NCBI GenBank assembly: GCA_963722175.1
Contig: CAVRKA010000005.1
Span: 1 to 64,000 of the forward strand
Source: WHSW01 sp963722175
GTDB taxonomy: Bacteria; Actinomycetota; Thermoleophilia; Solirubrobacterales; 70-9
Length of the DNA stretch: 64,000 bases
Direction: 5' to 3'
Shown here: positions 7,858-15,923 of the stretch, one piece after another
Position numbering within the stretch: the stretch's first letter is position 1
How the letters are laid out: every line of letters starts with the position of its first letter
Made by a program: the position numbers and the translations under genes
Notes under the pieces: model-generated
The model's database searches: none
The model's input: only the letters and a program-made list of their open reading frames with translations
Told to the model about the DNA's origin: nothing

Positions 7858-9818
7858 GGACTGCTCCCGGTGTGCTCGCCGTCGCCGTTGCCGTTGCCGC
7901 CGCTCCCGGCACCCGCGGCCGCCCCGACCGTCGCCGGCTCGTGCTCGCGGGCGTCGCCCTCCTCCGGTCCCATGATCGCGTGCCGCGCCCCGGGGACGCC
8001 GAACTCGTAGGGGCCGCCGACGACGCGCGGGATCTCGTCGAAGTTGAAGATCGGCGGCGGCGAGGAGACCTGCCACTCGATCGTCTTCGCCCGCCACGGG
8101 TTCGCGGTCGCCTTCGGGCCCCACTTCCAGCTGACGATCATGTTGTACATGAAGATCACCTGCGCGATCCCGAGCAGGAACGAGGAGATCGAGATGACCA
8201 GGTTCCAGTCGCCGAACTGGGCCGCGTAGTCGGCGACCCGTCGCGGCATCCCCTCCATCCCGATCCAGTGCATCGGCACGAAGGTGCCGAGCATGCCGAC
8301 CAGGGTGAGGTAGAAGTGCACCCGCCCGAGCCGCTCGTCGTACATCCGCCCGGTCATCTTCGGGAACCAGTGATAGATCCCGGCGAAGATCGTGAACACC
8401 GAGCCGCCGAAGAGCACGAAGTGGATGTGGGCGACGATGAAGTAGGTGTCGGAGACGTGGATGTCGATCGGCACCATGCCGAGCATCACCCCCGAGATCC
8501 CGCCGACCACGAAGGTGACGATGAACCCGAGGCTGAACAGCATCGCGGTCGATTTCAGATGTAACTTCGAGTCGAACAGCGTCGCCAGCCAGCTGAAGAT
8601 CTTGATCCCGGTCGGGACCGCGATCAGCAGGGTGGTGATCATCATCGGCACCCGCAGCCAGGCGAACATGCCGCTGACGAACATGTGGTGCGCCCACACG
8701 GTGTAGGAGAGGACGACGATCCCGAGCAGGGCGAGCGCCATCAGCCGGTAGCCGAAGATCGGTTTGCGGGCGTGGGTCGAGATCACCTCGGAGACGATCC
8801 CGAACCCGGGCAACATCATGATGTAGACGGCCGGGTGCGAGTAGAACCAGAAGATGTGCTGGTAGCTGAGCACGTCGCCGCCGAACGTCGCCTGGAAGAA
8901 GTTCGTGTGCAGGGCGCGATCGAAAAGGACCATGAACTGGACGCCGGCGATGAACGGGGTCGCCGCGACGACCAGCATCGAGGTCGAGAGGTTCGCCCAC
9001 ACCAGCAGCGGCATCCGCCAGAAGGTCATCCCGGGCGCCCGCATCGTGATGATCGTGACCAGGAAGTTGAGCGCCGTGGCGATCGACGAGGCGCCGGCGA
9101 ACTGCACCCCGAGGTTGAAGAACGACTGCCCCAACGGCGCCCCGGTCGAGAGCGGCGCGTAGCCGGTCCAGCCGGCGTCGAAAGCGCCACCGGGGACGAG
9201 GAAGCTGGCGAGGAAGAGCAGGCCGGCCAGCGGCAGCATCCAGAACGAGAGCGCGTTGAGGCGCGGGAACGCCATGTCGGGCGCGCCGATCATCAACGGC
9301 AGCACGTAGTTGGCGATCCCGGCGAAGACCGGGATCACGAAGACGAAGATCATCAGCGCGGCGTGGGTCGAGAACAGGCCGTTGAAGACGCTGGGATCGA
9401 CGATCTGGGTGCCGGGCTGGGCGAGCTCGGCGCGCATGATCATCGCGATCAGGCCACCGGCGAGGAAGAAGAAGAAGGTGGTGACGATGTACTGGATCCC
9501 GATCACCTTGTGATCGGTGTTGAACTTGAAGTAGTCACGCCACGACTTCGCCCCGTGCTGGGAGTGGTCCTCGGGGATCGTCGGCGCGCCGACCGCCCAG
9601 CGGAACCAGTAGTCGAAGGCTCCGAGGCCGATCAGGAAACCGAGCGGGCCGGTGATCGCGGGGACGATCAGGTGCGGGTAGCCGGTCGGCTCGGTCTGGA
9701 AGATCTCCAGCCCTGAGATCGCGCGCAGAGCGACGACGAGCCCGAAGCCGAACCCCGCACCGAGCAGGAATCCGAACCCCGCCCGGGTCATCCCTGGTCT
9801 CTTGATCGCAGCCACCAT
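7854..9818 (-). CDS. ctaD: Cytochrome c oxidase subunit I, A2-type
   Basis: 654 residues. Two extra N-terminal helices (about 11-34 and 55-72) precede the twelve-helix oxidase core. Visible ligands are low-spin heme His152 (STHAALM) and His466; CuB His328 (with cross-linkable Tyr332 in SHPAVY), His377 and His378 (WAHHMF); and high-spin heme His464 (VAHIHF). The K-channel is intact (PTGIKIFSW, Thr403 and Lys406). The D-channel glutamate of A1 enzymes is replaced by Ala330 and preceded by Tyr326-Ser327, the YS motif of A2-type oxidases. The C-terminus is a hydrophilic Gly/Asn-rich tail. The gene follows ctaC by 16 bases and ends in a GTGA overlap with the next gene. Confidence 0.95.
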   Translation of the reverse strand: MVAAIKRPGMTRAGFGFLLGAGFGFGLVVALRAISGLEIFQTEPTGYPHLIVPAITGPLGFLIGLGAFDYWFRWAVGAPTIPEDHSQHGAKSWRDYFKFNTDHKVIGIQYIVTTFFFFLAGGLIAMIMRAELAQPGTQIVDPSVFNGLFSTHAALMIFVFVIPVFAGIANYVLPLMIGAPDMAFPRLNALSFWMLPLAGLLFLASFLVPGGAFDAGWTGYAPLSTGAPLGQSFFNLGVQFAGASSIATALNFLVTIITMRAPGMTFWRMPLLVWANLSTSMLVVAATPFIAGVQFMVLFDRALHTNFFQATFGGDVLSYQHIFWFYSHPAVYIMMLPGFGIVSEVISTHARKPIFGYRLMALALLGIVVLSYTVWAHHMFVSGMFAWLRVPMMITTLLIAVPTGIKIFSWLATLFDSKLHLKSTAMLFSLGFIVTFVVGGISGVMLGMVPIDIHVSDTYFIVAHIHFVLFGGSVFTIFAGIYHWFPKMTGRMYDERLGRVHFYLTLVGMLGTFVPMHWIGMEGMPRRVADYAAQFGDWNLVISISSFLLGIAQVIFMYNMIVSWKWGPKATANPWRAKTIEWQVSSPPPIFNFDEIPRVVGGPYEFGVPGARHAIMGPEEGDAREHEPATVGAAAGAGSGGNGNGDGEHTGSSP

Positions 9819-9834
9819 CGCGCGTGAACCCTAG

Positions 9835-10620
9835 TTACCCGCCCGTCGACGCCGAAGCGCCGCCCTGAGCCTCCTTCTGCTCGGCGATCCACTGGTCGTA
9901 CTCCTCCTGCGACTCGACCACCACGATGGCGCGCATCGTCGAGTGCCCGGTCCCGCAGAGCTCGGTGCAGATCAGGCTGAAGGTGCCCTCCTGGTTCGGT
10001 GTGACGACGAAGGTGTTGTCGACGCCCTCCTCCTCCGGGTTCTCGGCCGGCACCGCGTCGCGCTTGATTCGCCACTCCGGGACCCAGAACGAGTGCAGCA
10101 CGTCGAGCGCCTCGACCGAGACGTTGAGCTGGCGGTCGACCGGAACGTGCAGCTGACTGGTGGTGAGCGGGGTTGCGCCCTCGCCGCTGCCGACCGTCTC
10201 ACCCGGGTACTCGAACGTCCACTTGAACTGCTGCCCGATCACGTGGAGCGGGATCGCGTCCGAGGCCTCGCTCTCGATGTCGTCGAGCACGATCCAGCTG
10301 TAGCCGGCGCCGAACAGGACGATGATCGTCGGGATCACGGTCCAGGCGATCTCGAGCTTGGTGTTGCCGTGGATCGGCTTGCCATCGCCCTCGTCGCCCG
10401 GCTTGACGCGGAACTTCCAGATCGCGTAGGTGAACATCACCATCACGATCGCGAAGACCAGGCACGAGAGCACGATCATCACGTCGAAGAGCGTGTCGAT
10501 CGGCCCCGCCTGTTCCGACCCGGCGTCGCCGAACCATTCGAACTGGAGCAGGAAGACTGACGAGACGGCCGCGACGACGAGCATCGCGGCGACGAGCCGA
10601 ACATAGGTCACCCGGGTCAC
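9835..10620 (-). CDS. ctaC: Cytochrome c oxidase subunit II
   Basis: 261 residues and first gene of the oxidase operon. Helices at about 10-27 and 46-68 anchor a periplasmic-type cupredoxin domain. A complete CuA site is present: His176 (LHSFWVPEW), Cys218, Glu220, Cys222, His226 and Met229 in CTELCGTGHSTM. The docking aromatic region QFKWTFEYPG is also present. There is no lipobox and no fused cytochrome c domain. It receives electrons from cytochrome c or the bc1 complex and passes them to heme a of subunit I. About 67 bases separate its start from the glycosyltransferase stop upstream. Confidence 0.95.
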   Translation of the reverse strand: MTRVTYVRLVAAMLVVAAVSSVFLLQFEWFGDAGSEQAGPIDTLFDVMIVLSCLVFAIVMVMFTYAIWKFRVKPGDEGDGKPIHGNTKLEIAWTVIPTIIVLFGAGYSWIVLDDIESEASDAIPLHVIGQQFKWTFEYPGETVGSGEGATPLTTSQLHVPVDRQLNVSVEALDVLHSFWVPEWRIKRDAVPAENPEEEGVDNTFVVTPNQEGTFSLICTELCGTGHSTMRAIVVVESQEEYDQWIAEQKEAQGGASASTGG

Positions 10621-10687
10621 TGCGCGGCGATTCTATTGATCGGCGCGACGGCGTCGGCGGGTCAGCCCGACGCTAGTTTCAACCGTC

Positions 10688-12169
10688 TCAATCGTCCGCG
10701 GGCCGCGGCAGTCCGTCGAGCTGCCCGGCGCTCGCCGCGAGCACCCCGCGGGCGACCCCCTGCCAGCTCCAGAGGCGCTCCACGGTCGCCCGCAGCGACT
10801 CGCGCGCGGCCTCGCGGTCGCCCTCGCCGAGCGCGAGCCAGGCGTCGATCCGGGTCGCGATCGCTTCGACCGCGCGATCGTCGAGCTCGAACGAGACCAG
10901 CTCCCGGGCGGCGTCCGGCAGCGCGCGGGCGAGCTCCCTGCTGACCTCGAGCGCTCCCGAGTGCGCCGCCGACACTGGCAGCGCCCCGGCCGCGGCGGCC
11001 TCGGCGGCGACCATCCCGAACGCCTCGGGGAAGGTGCTTGGAAATACGAGCGCGTCGGAGGCGGCCATCGGGGCCGGCAGCTCGTCGTGCTCGAGCCGGC
11101 CGGCGAAGCGGACGCCGTCCGCGGCGGACCGGGCGGCCTCCCCGTAGTCGGCGGGGAGCCGGTCGAGGAACGCCGACAGCATCGTCAGCCGCTCCTCCTC
11201 CCCGCCCTCGAGCCCGCGGCCGCGGGCGGCGAGCTCCCGCAGCGGCCCGAGGTCGCCCGCCGCCCAGCCGTCGACGACCGCGCGCAGCGCCGGATCGGCT
11301 GCCCCGAACCCGACGATGAGCAGACGCGCCTCCGGGTGTGCGGGGTGCACGAGCGGCCACGCCGCGAGCAGCAGGTCGACGCCCTTCGAGACGATCAGCT
11401 TGCCGACGAAGATCACCCGCGGACCGGTGCCTTCCTCGTACCACCGAACAGCATCGCCGGCGGCGCCGGTGTCGCGGTCCCAGGATGAGCCGCCCGCGGC
11501 GCCCGGCGCCTGCGCGACCGCCACCCCCCGGCCGCCGCCCGGCGCAAACAACTGCGTATCTACGCCCGGCGGGCCGAGTCGGACCTTGGCGTTCGTCGCC
11601 GGGTCGTCGACCGCCTGGCGCAGCCGGGCGGCGATGTGCCCGGAGCCGACCAGGATCCCATTGGCGCCGGCGACGGCCTCGTCGACGAACGGCCGGAAGC
11701 GCTCGAGGTCCGGGAGGATCGTGTAGGAGAGGTCGGAGCCGTGCACCTTGACCGCGTAGCGCAGGCCGGCCCGCGCGAGGATCACCGGCGCCATGATCAG
11801 GTGGTTGGCGAGGGCCGCGTCGACGCCGCCGAGCGACTCGACGAGCTCGGCGACCGCGGTCACGTTGAGCTCCAGGTAGCGCTCGAGCTCGGCGTCGGTC
11901 AGCTCGCCGAAGGTCTTCACCTCGAAGCCCTCGTAGCTGTCACGGACGAAGACCGGCAGCAACCCGCCGATCTCAGGGTTGTGGATCGTCACGGAGCCCG
12001 GCGCGCCGGAGTCGAGATCGGGCGCCTCGCGCTCCTGACAGACCAGGTGGACCTCGTGCCCGAGTCGCGCGAGCGCCCGCGCGAGGCTGGCGTTGTAGAC
12101 GTTCGATCCGGTGCCGCGGAGCAGCCAGCCGTGGAAGATCAGCACCCTCACCGGCGTGAGGCTATTCAC
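10688..12169 (-). CDS. GT4 family glycosyltransferase
   Basis: 493 residues with the GT-B arrangement. The N-terminal Rossmann domain opens VRVLIFHGWLLRGTGSNVYN, typical of GT4 acceptor domains. The C-terminal donor domain starts near residue 250 (RVIFVGKLIVSKGVDLLL). It carries the E-x7-E motif in FPEAFGMVAAEAAAAG, which binds the nucleotide-sugar diphosphate. The segment around 225-245 (Gly/Ala rich) is a probable linker insertion. It is cytoplasmic and probably acts on a lipid-linked or small-molecule acceptor; the sugar cannot be told. The start could also be the GTG six codons downstream. It stands apart from the main glycan cluster and diverges from the zinc-ribbon gene by 43 bases. Confidence 0.8.
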   Translation of the reverse strand: MNSLTPVRVLIFHGWLLRGTGSNVYNASLARALARLGHEVHLVCQEREAPDLDSGAPGSVTIHNPEIGGLLPVFVRDSYEGFEVKTFGELTDAELERYLELNVTAVAELVESLGGVDAALANHLIMAPVILARAGLRYAVKVHGSDLSYTILPDLERFRPFVDEAVAGANGILVGSGHIAARLRQAVDDPATNAKVRLGPPGVDTQLFAPGGGRGVAVAQAPGAAGGSSWDRDTGAAGDAVRWYEEGTGPRVIFVGKLIVSKGVDLLLAAWPLVHPAHPEARLLIVGFGAADPALRAVVDGWAAGDLGPLRELAARGRGLEGGEEERLTMLSAFLDRLPADYGEAARSAADGVRFAGRLEHDELPAPMAASDALVFPSTFPEAFGMVAAEAAAAGALPVSAAHSGALEVSRELARALPDAARELVSFELDDRAVEAIATRIDAWLALGEGDREAARESLRATVERLWSWQGVARGVLAASAGQLDGLPRPADD

Positions 12170-12212
12170 TCGCCGCGCGACGGCGGGGCCAACGGATACG
12201 CTTGCGGCCGCG

Positions 12213-12482
12213 ATGCAGAACCCGCGCCAGATCTACCGCCTCCGGGCCCGCGCCTCGGGTCGCGAGGCGTTCGCGCCGGCCGAGCCGGACGGCGTCTACG
12301 TCGACCGCGAGACCGGGGAGGAGATGGAGCCGGTGACCCGGGTCCTGCCGCTCGCGCCGTCGGCGTCGGCCCTGTTGCGCTCGCCCGACAACCTCCGGGT
12401 CTGCCGCCGCTGCGATCAGCTGATCGGCGTCGACGTCAGCGACTGCCCCTACTGCGGACTCCGCCAGCCACCACTCGGCTAA
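12213..12482 (+). CDS. Small zinc-ribbon protein
   Basis: 89 residues from ATG 12213, which lies just beyond the divergent glycosyltransferase start. The N-terminal half is charged (YRLRARASGREAFAPAEPDG). The C-terminal end holds a CxxC...CxxC knuckle (VCRRCDQLIG ... DCPYCGLRQ), spaced 13 residues, so it probably binds one zinc. It could be a small nucleic-acid-binding or adaptor protein; no family assigned. It faces the secreted-protein gene at 12556 tail to tail, with a large hairpin between them. Confidence 0.6.
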   Translation: MQNPRQIYRLRARASGREAFAPAEPDGVYVDRETGEEMEPVTRVLPLAPSASALLRSPDNLRVCRRCDQLIGVDVSDCPYCGLRQPPLG

Positions 12483-12548
12483 GCCTGGCGGCGTCATCGG
12501 TCGCTCGTGTGCGGAGCACACGTCGCTCCCTGCTTCCTTGCCAGGCTG
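12481..12548. terminator. Nested hairpin between convergent genes
   Basis: An outer inverted repeat AAGCCTGGC (12481-12489) pairs with GCCAGGCT(G) (12540-12548). Inside it a second hairpin CGTGTGC/GCACACG (12506-12512 with 12516-12522, loop GGA) is perfectly paired. It lies between the stops of two converging genes, the usual place for a bidirectional terminator, but no T-tract follows on either strand. Confidence 0.4.
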
Positions 12549-12555
12549 GGCCGGC

Positions 12556-13281
12556 TCAGTTAGGGACGTAGTAGCCCCAGTAGAGAAGCCGGGCGCCCCT
12601 GTAGTCGCACCCGTACTCGCGGGTCGAGCCGACCTTCTGCTGCGGCTTGCCGGCCTTGATGTCGTCGGTCTCCAAGCACGCGCCGGCCGCGCGGCTGGAC
12701 CGCCAGATGTTCGTCGGGCCGGTGAGGCCGACGGCAAAGGACGGCGCCCAGGTCGGCAGCGTCAGCGCCAGGAACTCGCCCTTGCGGATCTTCAGCGGGT
12801 CGTTGAGCGTGAACGTCTGCCGGGTGCCGAGCACCGCGTTGAGCCCGACCACAGCGCTCTGGCCCTTGAGCTTGTAGTTGCGCTCGTCCTTGCGCTTGAT
12901 CACCGAGATCCGGGCGGTGGGGATCTTCCCGAAGATGTTCGACTCGTAGAAGCCGCCGAAGAAGTTCGTCTCCTTCTGGCTCGGGCTGGAGAGGTCGATC
13001 GCCCAAGCGACGACGAACCCGTTCTCGCGCGCCTTGAACAGCGGCCGGGTCCCGTCGGCCATCATCTGAAATCCGGTCACCCTGCCAACCGCTTGGCAAT
13101 CCCGGTCGGCGCCGGGATCATCAGGGGTGTTCGCCGGGCACGAGGCCTCCGGCGTCCGGTTCGTCTTGCCGAGCGTCTTCGCCTTCACCGCGCCGGCGAC
13201 GCCGACGCCGGCGCTGAGGACGCAGGCGGTCGCCAGCATGGCGACGAATAATGTTCTGCGGCCGGCCATGTTCTCGGTCAA
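12556..13281 (-). CDS. Secreted protein of unknown function
   Basis: 241 residues. A clear signal peptide follows the internal Met at residue 5 (AGRRTLFVAMLATACVLSAG, cleavage after about AGA); start at 13281 or 13269. The mature part has four cysteines (ASCPANTP, DRDCQAVG, AGACLETDD, EYGCDYRG), probably forming disulfides outside the cell, and beta-rich segments (FVVAWAIDLSSPSQKE, TARISVIKRKDERNYKL, RQTFTLNDPLKIRKGEFLAL). Carbohydrate-binding-type folds look like this, but no family signature is visible. I recall similar proteins in several copies in Solirubrobacterales. It diverges from the ABC gene at 13364 across an 82-base gap that must hold both promoters. Confidence 0.7.
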   Translation of the reverse strand: MTENMAGRRTLFVAMLATACVLSAGVGVAGAVKAKTLGKTNRTPEASCPANTPDDPGADRDCQAVGRVTGFQMMADGTRPLFKARENGFVVAWAIDLSSPSQKETNFFGGFYESNIFGKIPTARISVIKRKDERNYKLKGQSAVVGLNAVLGTRQTFTLNDPLKIRKGEFLALTLPTWAPSFAVGLTGPTNIWRSSRAAGACLETDDIKAGKPQQKVGSTREYGCDYRGARLLYWGYYVPN

Positions 13282-13363
13282 ACACCCGCTCGGCCACCGG
13301 GTTTCGGTCTCCGAGCGACCCGTAGCTTAGGCCGCTTCGCCCGCGGCGGTAGATTCCCCCGCC

Positions 13364-14359
13364 GTGCCTGCAATCGAGGTATCAGGACTCGAGCGTGAGT
13401 TCTCGGGGGGCATCAAGGCGGTCGACGGCGTCGACCTCGAGGTGGCCGAGGGCGAGATCTACGCCTTCCTGGGCCCGAACGGGGCCGGCAAGACGACCAC
13501 CGTGCGGATGTTGACCACGCTGCTGCGCCCGACCGGCGGCAGCGCCCGGGTCGCCGGCCACGACGTCGTCACCGAGGCCGCCGACGTCCGCCGCTCGATC
13601 GGCGTCGCCCTGCAGGAAGCGGCCCTCGACCCGCTGATGACCGGCCGCGAGCTGATCCAGCTGCAGGCGACCCTGCACGGGATCACCGGAAAGGAGGCGG
13701 TGACCCGCGGCGACGCGCTGATCGACCGGGTCGGGCTGACCCAGGCGGCCGACCGCCGGGTCGGCACCTACTCCGGCGGCATGCGCCGCCGCCTCGACCT
13801 CGCCTCGGCGCTCGTCCACCAGCCCCGGGTGCTGTTCCTCGACGAGCCGACCACGGGGCTCGACCCGGTCAGCCGCAAGGCGATCTGGGAGGAGGTGGCG
13901 GCGCTCAACCGGGAGGGCGCGACCGTCTTCCTGACCACTCAGTACCTGGAGGAGGCCGACCAGCTCGCCAACCGGGTCGGGATCATCGCCGGCGGGCGGA
14001 TCGTCGCCGAGGGGACGCCGACGTCGCTGAAGGCCGAGGTCGGGAAGGCCCATCTCGAGATCGGGCTCGCCGACGGCTCGGCCGAGCACGCGCAGGGGAT
14101 CTGCGGCGACTTCGGCCGCATCCTCCCCGAGAAGGAGGGCCGCCTGCTGGTCGAGCTCGAACACGGCGCGAGCGACGTCGCCAAGGTCGTCCGCGCTCTC
14201 GACGAGGCCGGGATCCTGGTCGAGTCGCTAGAGCTCGTCGAGCCGACCCTCGACGACGTCTTCGTCGCCAAGACCGGCGAGCACCTCGAAGGGGACGAAC
14301 AACCGCCTGACGGCTCCTCCGCTTCGCGTCCGGGGCCGTCAGGGTCCGTCGCAGGATGA
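13364..14359 (+). CDS. ABC transporter ATP-binding protein (DrrA/ABC-2 type)
   Basis: 331 residues from GTG 13364. Walker A GPNGAGKTTT (residues 37-46), signature YSGGMRRRLDLAS (136-148), Walker B VLFLDEP (156-162) and D-loop TTGLDP are all complete. The C-terminal extension (about 215-315) and the signature spelling match the daunorubicin-resistance (DrrA) branch of exporters. The last residues are low-complexity. Its stop overlaps the ATG of the first permease (ATGA), so the unit is one ATPase driving two different ABC-2 permeases. Substrate unknown; drug, lipid or glycan export are all usual for this branch. Confidence 0.9.
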   Translation: MPAIEVSGLEREFSGGIKAVDGVDLEVAEGEIYAFLGPNGAGKTTTVRMLTTLLRPTGGSARVAGHDVVTEAADVRRSIGVALQEAALDPLMTGRELIQLQATLHGITGKEAVTRGDALIDRVGLTQAADRRVGTYSGGMRRRLDLASALVHQPRVLFLDEPTTGLDPVSRKAIWEEVAALNREGATVFLTTQYLEEADQLANRVGIIAGGRIVAEGTPTSLKAEVGKAHLEIGLADGSAEHAQGICGDFGRILPEKEGRLLVELEHGASDVAKVVRALDEAGILVESLELVEPTLDDVFVAKTGEHLEGDEQPPDGSSASRPGPSGSVAG

Positions 14360-15150
14360 GCATCTCGGCCCTTGTCGCGAACGTCCGGGTGGTGGTTGCA
14401 CTCGGGCGCCGCGCGGTCAAGCAGACCTTCCGCCGCCCGCAACTCGCGGCGCCGATCCTGATCTTCCCCACGCTGCTGCTCGCGGTGCAGACCGGCGGCG
14501 CGGGCCGCGCCGTCGATCTCCCCGGCTTCCCCGAGGTCGACAACTTCCTGAGCTTCATGCTTGCCGGAGCGATGTTGCAGGCCTGCCTGCTGGCCGGCAA
14601 CACGGGCGGGATCGCGCTCGCCGTCGACCTCGAGATGGGATTCACCGACCGGCTCTTCGCGGCCCCGATCTCCCGCTACTCGATCGTCCTCGGCCGGCTC
14701 GCCGGAACCGCCGCGCTCGGTGCCGTCACCGCGCTCTGGTTCATCGCGATCGGGCTGATCTTCGGCGCCTCGTTCGACCAGGGCGTGCCGGGAATGCTGC
14801 TGATGATCGTCTTCACCTCGCTCGCCGCGGTCGCCTTCGGCGGGATCAGCGCCGCGATCGCCCTCTACACCGGCACCGCCTCGGTCGTCCAGGGCCTGTT
14901 CCCGCTGATCTTCGTCGTCCTGTTCCTGTCCAGCGCCTTCTTCCCGACCAACCTGCTGCTCGAGCCGGCGGCCTCGGTGGCCGAGTACAACCCGCTCTCG
15001 TTCATCGTCGAGGGGATGCGCGAGCCGGTGATCGGCTCGGTGACCTTGGAGGCGGTGCTGAAGGCATTCGGCGCGATCGCCCTGGTCGGCGCGCTCTCCT
15101 TCGGGCTCAGCGCGATCGCGCTCCGCCGCCGGCTGAGGACGGGTGGCTGA
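14356..15150 (+). CDS. ABC-2 type permease 1
   Basis: 264 residues, six predicted helices with the ABC-2 layout. A cytoplasmic N-terminus (RRAVKQTFRRPQLAAPILIF) comes first. A membrane core follows with the family's ISRYSIVLGRLAGTAALGAV and LFLSSAFFPTNLLLEPAA. The conserved NPLSFIVEGMRE precedes the last helix. It overlaps both neighbours (ATGA with the ATPase, TGATG with permease 2). It probably pairs with permease 2 as a heterodimer in the cytoplasmic membrane. Confidence 0.88.
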   Translation: MSISALVANVRVVVALGRRAVKQTFRRPQLAAPILIFPTLLLAVQTGGAGRAVDLPGFPEVDNFLSFMLAGAMLQACLLAGNTGGIALAVDLEMGFTDRLFAAPISRYSIVLGRLAGTAALGAVTALWFIAIGLIFGASFDQGVPGMLLMIVFTSLAAVAFGGISAAIALYTGTASVVQGLFPLIFVVLFLSSAFFPTNLLLEPAASVAEYNPLSFIVEGMREPVIGSVTLEAVLKAFGAIALVGALSFGLSAIALRRRLRTGG

Positions 15151-15923
15151 TGGGCCTGGCCGCGAACGTGGCGACCGTGCGGGTTCTGATCCGCCGCGCG
15201 CGCAACGAGATCATCCGCGTCCCGGGCGCGGCGATCCCCGGCGTGCTCGCGCCGACGATCTTCTTCCTGGGCCTGACCGCGGTCTTCGGCAGCCTCACCC
15301 TGTTGCCCGGTTTCGACACCCAGAGCTACCAGAGCTTCATCCTCCCGGTCAGCCTCCTGCAGGGGGCCGGATTCACAGGCGCGGCGACCGGCGTCAATCT
15401 TGCCCGCGACATCGAGCAGGGCTGGTTCGACCGCCTGCTCGCCTCGCCGGCGCCGCGCCCGGCACTGCTCGCGGGGCTGGTCCTATCGGCGAGCTTTCGG
15501 TCGCTGATCCCCGCCACGGTACTGCTCGCGGTCGGGTTCTCGATCGGAGTCGAGTGGCCCGGGCTCGGCGGGCTCCTCCTGGCGCTGTTCTGCGTGATGG
15601 CGACCGGAACGATCGCCGCCTGTTGGGGGGTGACCCTCGCCCTGCGGTACCGGACCCAGAGCGCGGCGCCGCTGATGCAGGCGGGGATGTTCATCCTCGT
15701 CCTCTTCACCACCGCCTACGCCCCGATCGAGCTGCTCCAGGGCTGGCTCGCCGACATCGCTCGGATCAACCCACTGACCCAGGTCGTCGACGCGGCCCGC
15801 CAGGGTTTCGTCGGCGATTCGATCACCTGGGCCGGAACCTGGCCGGCGATCGTCGCCCTCGCGGGGCTGCTCGCCGTGCTCACCTACTTCGCGCTGCGAG
15901 GCATGGCCCGCACTTCGTATTGA
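15150..15923 (+). CDS. ABC-2 type permease 2
   Basis: 257 residues and homologous in plan to permease 1. The N-terminus RRARNEIIRVPGAAIPGVLA is followed by FDTQSYQSFILPVSLLQGAG and then DIEQGWFDRLLASPAPRPAL, the GWFDRLL element typical of DrrB-like subunits. NPLTQVVDAARQGFVG near the C-terminus matches NPLSFIVEGMRE of its partner. Six helices are predicted. Its stop codon overlaps the TTG start of the next gene (TTGA), extending the coupled unit to four genes. Confidence 0.88.
   Translation: MGLAANVATVRVLIRRARNEIIRVPGAAIPGVLAPTIFFLGLTAVFGSLTLLPGFDTQSYQSFILPVSLLQGAGFTGAATGVNLARDIEQGWFDRLLASPAPRPALLAGLVLSASFRSLIPATVLLAVGFSIGVEWPGLGGLLLALFCVMATGTIAACWGVTLALRYRTQSAAPLMQAGMFILVLFTTAYAPIELLQGWLADIARINPLTQVVDAARQGFVGDSITWAGTWPAIVALAGLLAVLTYFALRGMARTSY

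Noticed and set aside
11038..11751. Arg/Pro-rich forward frames
   Set aside because: Shadows of the GT4 gene on the other strand.
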